From assembly GCA_963662175.1 (NCBI GenBank), contig OY759216.1, forward strand, positions 33,993,087-34,057,086: DNA of 64,000 nucleotides, given 5' to 3'. Of this stretch, positions 57,201-64,000 are shown one piece after another (within the stretch, counting starts at the first letter, position 1; the number at the start of each line of letters is the position of its first letter). A program made the position numbers and the translations under genes. The notes beneath the pieces were generated by a model. That model did no database searches and was not told where the DNA came from. It saw only the letters and a program-made list of their open reading frames with translations. The stretch is from Aradus depressus (Eukaryota > Arthropoda > Insecta > Hemiptera > Aradidae).

Positions 57201-60200
57201 TGTGTTGTAATAACTATTGTTATCTCTTATTGACGAAAAATTGGTGCGGTGTCCGTTGCGAGGGGGGTAAATATACATTGTTTTCCTATACTTCGGCCCG
57301 GGACATTGCAAAATTGTCCATAAGGAGAGGTGTCCGTAAAGAGGGGTTTTACTGTATGTATAAAATGAATAATAATAGTGGTAAATTAATAAAAATAAAC
57401 AATAAAGATAAAAATAAAATAAAAATACAAGAAACTTGTCGAGGATACATATAGGACCCTCGCCATACACCTCTCCTCAATAAGTGGAGGGGGAAGACCA
57501 GCAATGTCCCTCCCATCTCTTTGTCCAAACAAACCACTGTCCGTCGGTGGAGAAATACTGCAAGGCGTGAAGCATCACCAGCAACCCTTAGCCACTATTA
57601 CAGTCAAACGACTCGTGCTATCATTACTAACTTGTATTGTATTACAGTTACGAACCGTCCGAAATGAGGTAGACGCGAGCGAGGAGCTGATGGACTGGCA
57701 GGAGATCCCTCTAGTGGAGACCAGCTATCCTGCAGAGAAGAGCTTTTACTTTGTGGTAGATACCAACGTGCTTATTTCCAATTTGGACTTGATCCGTAAA
57801 ATTACGCAGTCTGTTATCAGAGGTTTGTTTTAATTTATTTTTTACTAATTCTATAATGATTTATGTCCTATTTTTAACTAAATATGAAAACTGCTGGACA
57901 GTGTTGTATCAAGTGAATTCAAGAAGGATCTGAATTTCGTATTTTACAAGTCTCCCAGTAAATGTGCAGTAAAAATCTAGGTACTTCAAGAAACATGCAA
58001 CCAACATTCTTATATTTTCATGGTGTTTGTAGAATTGTTTTAAAATATTGAAGTAAGTAGTGGATTGATTTGCGATAAGCCATATCTGTAAATAAGGTAA
58101 GTAAAAAGTAATCGATATAGACTTCCGCAGCGCGAAATAATCAACTAGGCTCTCCTTCTGAGACCAAACTGCCGATTTGGTTATGTGGTTAAGTGTCTTA
58201 CTCAGCGACTTTTGAATTCATACTAAATTGTTTATGGTGTTTTGCATCTACATCCAAAAGTTCAACAGTGACTTTTGTGTATCACTTTTGAACTTAGTGC
58301 TGACAAGGACTTAAGCCGAAACCGTTACACTTTATGTATATATATTTTTGTTGAATTAGACAATATAAAAGTTGAACAAGTTCTTTGTTTTAGTTTTTTT
58401 AATGTTTATACATATTCTAGAACCTGCGTAGGTAATTGCAAGCGAAGATAGCCGCCAGGGGTCGAGCACCAAGCGGTTGCGTCGATGACCAGTTACATCG
58501 AATCATGCTAAAACTAAGCCTCACTCTCCAAGGCAAATCATCCACTCCCATCTCACCATGATTTCATTTATAATAAATTCGAATTGTGAACACTAGGGTT
58601 TTTTTTTTTAGGTTTTCCAAAATTTCCGTCTCGATATAGATAAGCAAGTCATGTTTTTTTTTGTCTTTGTTTCAGAAATGTTGCCCAAGCTGCTGATTCC
58701 CTGGCAAGTGCTGAAAGAGTTGGACCGATTGAAGTCTAGCCACCGCTATGAAAGGGCCGAGTCGGTGTCCTCGCGGGCCCGGAGAGCCTCACACTACCTC
58801 CTCTCCAGAATGGGGGCAGCATCAGGCAGAAGTGACTCCATCAGCTATCAATCACAAAAGAAACACTTTGAACATTGCCCAGAGATGGTGGTCGAAGTGC
58901 CGGACGATCATCTCATCAAATCCTGCTTCCAACTAAAGAATACGGGGCACAGTGTGGTGAGTTGATAGGACCAACATCTTTTTGGCTTTTTGTGGCCACG
59001 TTGAGAAAACGTAAAATATAAACAAGAGGGGGGGGGGGGGGGGGGGGGTCTAGATTAGAATAATGAGTCATTATTAATGTAAAAATGATACATATTTTTA
59101 AAATGTTATCTTTTATATAAAAAAAATCAACACGTTTTCGTTCTCTTTCCATATTTAATAGCTAAATAAACATAATTGAACGATCATAGCTGAACAATTA
59201 ACAAATGAATAAATAAAATAATAATTGTCTTTATTTGTTTAGACTTATCAAATAAAACATATTATTCGCAAATAGGAATTAGCTCTACCAGGTACCATTC
59301 ACAAATCCCAATGCCTAACTCACCCGACTAGTACTAAATTTAGGTTCCTGGGAGTTGGCTTTGGGATGTTCATACGTTGCTCCTAACCGGATAAGAAGAG
59401 TAGTATTTCTGAACCGGGTTTCGATGTACAACAGCTCAATGCAATGAAGAAATTCAAAATGCTGAAACGAGATTTCTGAAACAGCGAGGCCACTGATCTA
59501 GGGGTCTCCTAGTTTACAATTGTTTTTAGAAAACCCCTTTCTTTGGAATAACCAAGTCGTGGTTATTGTTCTAATCTTTCCTTTTTGTCGAATAGCTGCT
59601 TTGAAAGATTCAAGCTTTTTATCTTATATTTATCGATTTTGTTTAAGTGAAATTAATTCTCTGTGACTCGCCAAGGTTTTACAGTTATACACGTGACCGA
59701 CTTTATTTATTTGAATTTAAAGTATTCTCTATGAATCTGTAGGGTGGATCTTGAACAGCTAGAAAAGGCTGATTAAGAAATGGTTGGGCGTTCTATTACT
59801 ATATTTAATAATATCCCTGTAGGGTGAATATTGAGGTCAAGGAAAGGGCTACTCAACTAACCAGGTCAGGACCTGACACGTCATCCATAGGCCCGGAACC
59901 TTTTTGCGGAATCTCTAAAAGCACCACAAGGGCGGCAATAAAAAGCTGACTGAACAGGAAACACATCCAGTTCTAGAGAGAAATCCCTAAGCAAAGACAT
60001 TCAAAACTCTTTGTTGCGGAACCCTCAGAAAAAAGGAACCGAGAGGGCCTAAGTCACGTTATAATGGGCCTTAGAACTATGACAGGGCTGATTACAGGAC
60101 CCTGGGATACCTGCACAATATGGGCTTCACCAGAAGCCCTCTGTGTAGGAAATGTGGCGAGGAAAATGAGACTCCACTTCATATTCTAAGCAAGTGTAAA

Positions 60201-63200
60201 ACTTTGGAAAGAAAGAGGTTTTACTGGTTCGGGTCTGCCATAGCAGATCACCTTGGAGGGAACGTGCAATAGAATCCTGGACTTTATTTAAGATACAGGG
60301 CTGTTGAAGAGACCAAACACAGACAGGGCCTACTCTGGTCGCGATGACACTTTCAGCCCTCGTTCAAAAAGAAAACATTGACCTTTGATGAGTGAGTGCT
60401 TCTCTTGTTTTTGTTGAACTAATATTTTTAGCTGTGAGATTGTATAAATGGCCGACCTTCAAAGTGAAAAGCCCATTACAATTAATGTTCTCCTATACAG
60501 AAGGAATACAAAAGTTATTGACGGGCTAATCAAGAAAATTCAAGCTTTACATTTTTTTTTTTCAGATTCTTTTAACGAATGACGTTAACTTGCGAGTTAA
60601 AGCGAATGCATCTGGAATTTTATCAGTGAGTGACGAGTGGGTGGCTAGCCTTCTCATCAAAAATAGTTCATCTGGTGAGTTGTTTTTTCAAATGGGTTCC
60701 CTGCTTATAATTTTGAGAAATTAATCTTAACGGTAGTCTGTAAAGTGAGATGATACTTAATATTTTCTGCAGAGATATTGTGAAAAACTTGATGAAAAAT
60801 AATCTTTTAAAATATTGTCTATTTCACAATATATATAATTAGATTTTGTGAAATAAACAATATTTACAGAAACATACGTTTTCTTTATTTTTTGTAAAGT
60901 AAAGCAACGAAACCCTCTGAAAATATTGATCTCTAAACTACAGATGGTCAGGTTTTCGTTATAACGAGAAAGCTGAAGCTGCTGGAACACTCCACTCCTC
61001 TGCTCATGAGCTGACCTTTGTACATATTTTCCCTTGTAACCCGTAAGTAAGTTTAATTGTATTATTTCATTTTTATTTTTTAAAGGTGAAAAATTGCTGT
61101 ATGAAACAAGGCATATCGTAGAGTGTGTTATTTCGAAATATATGATGCATCTTTCAAAATTATTCTTACATTTTTTGGCTGAGGTATGAAAAGTCTACTA
61201 TCTCTTTTCTAAAAAATCTTTTTACTCTTTAATTTTCATTTTGAATGTCATTCTATTTTTATTTTTTGTAGTTAATAGAAGCGCTGTTGAAAAAGAAATA
61301 TGGAGACTTGTGGAGATTATGGGGACCAAATCAAACTTCAAATTTATCTGCTCTCTTCAAATATATACTTTCGTCAAGTTCATTTGACAATTATAAGGAG
61401 GAATTTAGAATTATTGTAAAGTTTTACCAACAACAGAAACCCTGTGAGTTCTATATAATATTAAAATGTATAAGTCGAATAATTGTTTTTTTGTTTTTTG
61501 GCTTGAAATAACTAGCGAATTTCTGTTTTAGATGATAAGTTGACTGCAGATGAAGTTGATAAAATTGGAATATGTATGTACAATTTTTCGAAATATTTTA
61601 AATCTACTCAACAAAAACTCGTTACTGAATTCCATGATGACATTGTATGTATTAATTACATTTTCACTAATTCTACTTTTATCTAAATTTTATTTTTTTA
61701 AATTTTATACCGAAACAACTAGCGAATTTCTCTTAATGAAACGGAATATCGAATAATAGCATGCTTTTTTCTGAATATTTAACTTTGTGTTTAGAAGAGA
61801 TATGGCGGATTAAATTCAAGGAACATTGACAATTTTTTTTATATATTTTCTCCCGTTGGTAGCCTCTAATTTAAAACATATTAAATCAAATTTGTGTTGA
61901 GAGCTGCATTATCTTTAATTTGAAAAATCCGTTAATATTGCCTTTGGCGACCAGCAATCATTTGGAAACATGTCATTCATTCTAAATTCAATTCATGTTT
62001 TGGGCTTCATTACCTCTCACTCATTGTTGCCACATTTGTATTTTTAAAAACATTTCCAATTTGACCATTTTCCTCTTGACTTGTGATTTTTTGTAAAACA
62101 TTTTCTCCATTTTCAGGGTTTTTTAAAGGTTCCTGAGGATGAATTTATGAGGAGAATTTCTTATTCGGAAGCTTCATGTGGACTCACCATGTTGAAATTT
62201 TGTAAATTAGAATCGTCCATTAGGACTTATGGGTATGTAAATACATTTGTTTTTACGTAGAATGTAAATTATTCGAATAATGTATAATTCTATGTAATCT
62301 CAACAAATTCAAGTAACTAAATTGATCTCGGTCTCTCAGAATCTCTTCAAAATCAGTGATGTAGTACAGGCACACACACAGAAAAAGCCTACTATAGGCG
62401 TTTTGCGCTATCTGAAATATTAATAATTGATGCTATGATAAGTGATTTTATATATTTTCAAAGTAATGATTTTCGTATAACTTTCAGGGGATGGCTGACC
62501 TTAAACTGGGAAGACATTATAAAGAAGCTATCAGCAGGGTCGAATGGAGAAGTATTCAGTATTGCCAACATGAACAACTGTATCAACATTCTTTCTTCCC
62601 TTCATGCTAGTTTTCAGAAGTAGGTGTTATAATAAAAATCAAATAACAAGTTCATAAAAGAAAAATATCCCTGACAAAAAAGTTTTCAGGGATATTCTAC
62701 TTCCGATTTTTTAGTGGCGGACCAACCGTGTTGCGACTTTAACTGTGTATTTTTATGGCGATGAGCAATTAAGAAATCTAGAAGATAGATGAAGGGAAAC
62801 ATCCTGCGCTAATAAAAAAACGCGTCTCTATAATATGTAACATGAATGAAAGTACCATGACGAGAAATGAAAGAATGAATGGCCTAATTAATTATGGAGA
62901 TTAGCTAGACTATACTTTCAACATGTCAGGGAGAATGCGTGTGGAGTAAGATTTTATTATGGATGAATATTTCTGAGCCTTGAATTCTAATAGTCCTCGT
63001 CATAATTTAACATCAATAACCTATATTCCTAAAGAAAAGGGACCCTGTATACTTTAGCCAATGGGTTAAACGTGATTTTGCTTTATCCGTGCCACATGGA
63101 TTAAGCAAATACAATAGGAATTAGATTACCAATTATTACGCCAGTTAATCGGGAGAAGATTGTATTTAGACGCAATTCTTAACTAAGGTCAGTTCCCCGC

Positions 63201-63928
63201 CCCAGCTCAAATTTATTTTACTAAAAATTGAAGGATTTATTCTCTCTTAGTCCTCATGAGTCCTTTTCTTAAATTGTTACTAATCTTTTGGATTATATTT
63301 TCGTCTTCTCAATTGAACTTTTTTCACAATCCGCATGAGTGGGCTCTTGTCCCTTCATGATTTACAAAGCAGATATTGTTGTTTGCTTGATCCGGTAAAC
63401 GTCGATGAGTCGTTTCTTTGTCAAAATTCCAAGGTTGCCTGAACTTTGAAGATCAGTTGTTAAGAGTATGACGTTAGTTTGGTCGAAATAAGCTATGCCA
63501 TTGTTGTACTATAAATGGGCATAAGAGTAAACACTAAACTATTAGATTAGGTAATAACGATTAATTATAATGAATTTTTGTTTATTCTAGACTAGAGAGA
63601 ATTGATAAGGTATGCACAAACAGTGAAGGAATTCATGAAATCTATTCCGTCCTAACTCAATATGAGGCAGATGTTGGCAGTAAGACAGGCCTCTTTCCTG
63701 TCTTTACCCAAGAAGATGTCGTCGAATTTGTCAATGTGAAAAGGTATTTTATACAAACGTATTTACTTGGATTATAAGTGTATTCAATTTGTTTAAGTTT
63801 ATTCAAGTAAAATGTTTTTTATACTTTTCAGAGAAATAATATTTCCAAACACACCCGCATGGTTAACAGAAATGGAGACTTTTTTTCGAGATCGAAAATA
63901 CAAATTCCTTCAGGTGCATCCCTTTTGA
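48283..63928 (+). CDS. SWT1: SWT1-like PIN-domain RNA endonuclease, 1008 aa
   Basis: Eighteen coding exons with consistent phase: 48283-48289, 48948-48998, 49169-49219, 49912-50010, 51533-51703, 52158-52328, 53363-53542, 55269-56119, 57648-57822, 58676-58956, 60566-60674, 61086-61183, 61272-61443, 61532-61644, 62117-62232, 62488-62619, 63591-63743, 63832-63928. Residues 1-527 are polar and low in complexity. The PIN domain spans about 555-720: FYFVVDTNVLISNLD carries the first acidic residue (D565), LIPWQVLKELDRLK the next (E600), ILLTNDVNLRVKA another (D685). This matches the SWT1 family, an RNA endonuclease known from yeast to clear defective mRNPs at the nuclear pore. The 290-residue helical C-terminus fits the family's C-terminal domain. 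The first exon codes only 7 nt. Exons 5-7 are duplicates. A splice from CAG|GTGCAT near the end could add exons beyond the window. Confidence 0.92.
49500..49775 (-). repeat. SINE family 1 copy
   Basis: Minus-strand copy in SWT1 intron 3: ACTACCAGAGCGCTCTTTCG, CCAGGGTAGGGGTCTTTAAC and CATCCGAAGGACGACGTAC in plus reading. It ends at the tRNA-like part (AGCCGGATGTTGAACCCGCG). Confidence 0.8.
50691..51041. mobile_element. 351-bp MITE with 29-bp TIRs
   Basis: Left end TGGCAAATTGCAATAACCAG (continuing TTAAGTGAC). The right end is the complement of the same sequence with one difference. An internal partial copy (GTAATAACCAGTTAACTG) lies near 50,863. No ORF and no clear target duplication. SWT1 intron 4. 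Confidence 0.85.
52559..52600 (-). ncRNA. Hammerhead motif, left arm
   Basis: On the minus strand: core CTGAAGA, hairpin GGAA..TTCC, core GAA, stem III ATGT (from ACGT), A, GGCC. The core is intact; stem III and the 5' half of stem I have changed. Confidence 0.6.
52675..52714 (+). ncRNA. Degenerate hammerhead motif, right arm
   Basis: Stem I GCC/GGC and stem III ACGT are kept. The core reads CTGAAAA and GCA instead of CTGANGA and GAA, so it is probably inactive. Confidence 0.5.
53115..53149 (-). ncRNA. Hammerhead motif (ACCGGT stem III)
   Basis: On the minus strand: core CTGAGGA, hairpin GGC..GCC, core GAA, perfect palindromic stem III ACCGGT, cleavage-site A, CAC. The 5' side of stem I reads ATG, where other copies have GTG to pair with CAC. 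Confidence 0.68.
53660..53905. repeat. Foldback repeat, SWT1 intron 7
   Basis: GTCACCTAAAAGGGTGTAAC near 53,666 is mirrored near 53,864-53,903 by GAGGGTTACACCC and CCTTTTAGGTGAC, with a few extra bases. A foldback or MITE remnant of unknown class. Confidence 0.65.
54392..54785. repeat. GTGTCCGTT repeat fragments
   Basis: Two pieces (about 54,397-54,452 and 54,655-54,782) rich in GTGTCCGTT and GGGACAT/GGGACCA. They match a third piece at 57,222-57,356 in SWT1 intron 8, which ends GAGGGGTTTTACTGTA. Such ends are typical of pogo/Tigger-like elements. No coding content. Confidence 0.6.
57222..57358. repeat. GTGTCCGTT repeat, 3' end copy
   Basis: Collinear with 54,655-54,782 over GTGTCCGTTGCGA, TACATTGTTTTCCTATAC and GGGACATTGCAAAATTGTCC. 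It continues to the probable element terminus GGGGTTTTACTGTA. Confidence 0.65.
58306..58338 (+). ncRNA. Hammerhead motif (ACCGGT family), changed core
   Basis: Stem I GTG/CAC is present. The core reads CTGACAA instead of CTGANGA, hairpin II ends in GCC, GAA is kept and stem III reads ACCGTT. Sense orientation in SWT1 intron 9, probably inactive. Confidence 0.5.
59820..60380 (+). pseudogene. LINE ORF2 C-terminal fragment
   Basis: In SWT1 intron 10. Broken plus-strand frames keep the segment that follows RNase H in jockey/R1-type LINEs: YLHNMGFTRSPLCRKCGEEN and ETPLHILSKC, a Cys-Cys-His-Cys pattern, preceded by a TGLITG remnant. Stops and shifts make it inactive. Confidence 0.75.
60765..60895. 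repeat. Tail part of the GCAA-loop hammerhead repeat family
   Basis: Contains GAGATATTGTG, AAAATATTGTCTATTTCACA and its complement TTTTGTGAAATAAACAATAT, as in the elements at 21.2 and 24.8 kb, but the hammerhead centre is missing. SWT1 intron 11. Confidence 0.65.
62620..63590. other. SWT1 intron 16
   Basis: AT-rich intron with no element I can identify. Other unlisted SWT1 introns, including 56,120-57,221 and 61,645-62,116, likewise show nothing recognisable. Confidence 0.4.
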
Positions 63929-64000
63929 AATAATAGAGAGAAATGTAATACTTGAAAAGATTAAGAAGTATAATGACCGAAAGGAGCGAAATGTCTATGG

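Noticed and set aside
57152..57537. Overlapping ~60-100-codon frames on both strands in SWT1 intron 8
   Set aside because: They cross a dispersed repeat copy and have no splice-site or family support.
59025..59049. G-run as a regulatory quadruplex
   Set aside because: A plain homopolymer (others at 46,999 and 48,669). Length is unreliable in assemblies and nothing ties it to function.

Overview
The window is AT-rich, intron-rich nuclear DNA from an animal, most likely an arthropod. A c-type lysozyme, a CD36-family receptor, introns with GT..AG ends and T-rich acceptor tracts, LINE, hAT, pogo/Tigger and mariner-like debris and tRNA-derived SINEs all point that way. A crustacean such as a parasitic copepod is possible, but I cannot confirm a species. 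There are no prokaryotic operons, CRISPR arrays or rRNA genes.

Layout. (1) 1-16.4 kb is gene-poor. It holds two near-perfect long palindromes, a decayed LINE reverse transcriptase, SINEs and other repeats. (2) 16,413-26,101 (+) is a six-exon gene for a 547-aa acidic protein with four C2H2 zinc fingers. (3) 26,516-44,794 (-) is a complete nine-exon CD36 / class B scavenger receptor (502 aa). Its 7.3-kb intron 6 contains an intronless c-type lysozyme gene (33,005-33,727, same strand) with an unusual 100-residue charged tail ending in a Trp/Arg-rich segment. (4) 45,490-48,002 is a 2.5-kb unit with 28-bp terminal inverted repeats, many copies of CTAGGGAGTGAG and a Lys/Arg-rich ORF. It looks like an unnamed DNA transposon. 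(5) 48,283-63,928 (+) is a complete 18-exon SWT1-like gene (1008 aa) for a PIN-domain RNA endonuclease. It contains three tandemly duplicated exons.

The most striking non-coding signal is a set of at least 14 hammerhead-ribozyme-like motifs in several sequence families. They have a CTGANGA box, a hairpin, a GAA box and a short stem III that is palindromic in the better-preserved copies (ACGT, ACTAGT, AGTACT, ACCGGT). They occur mostly as divergent pairs inside palindromic repeats. This is the architecture known from Penelope-like elements and other small retroelements. Some intact copies lie in sense orientation in introns of the zinc-finger gene.

The three long host genes have no obvious pathway link. 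The lysozyme and the scavenger receptor could both act in immunity, but the nesting itself is the only evidence for a relationship. All multi-exon models were assembled by hand from open frames and splice sites. Phases agree at every junction, but no transcript data were available.
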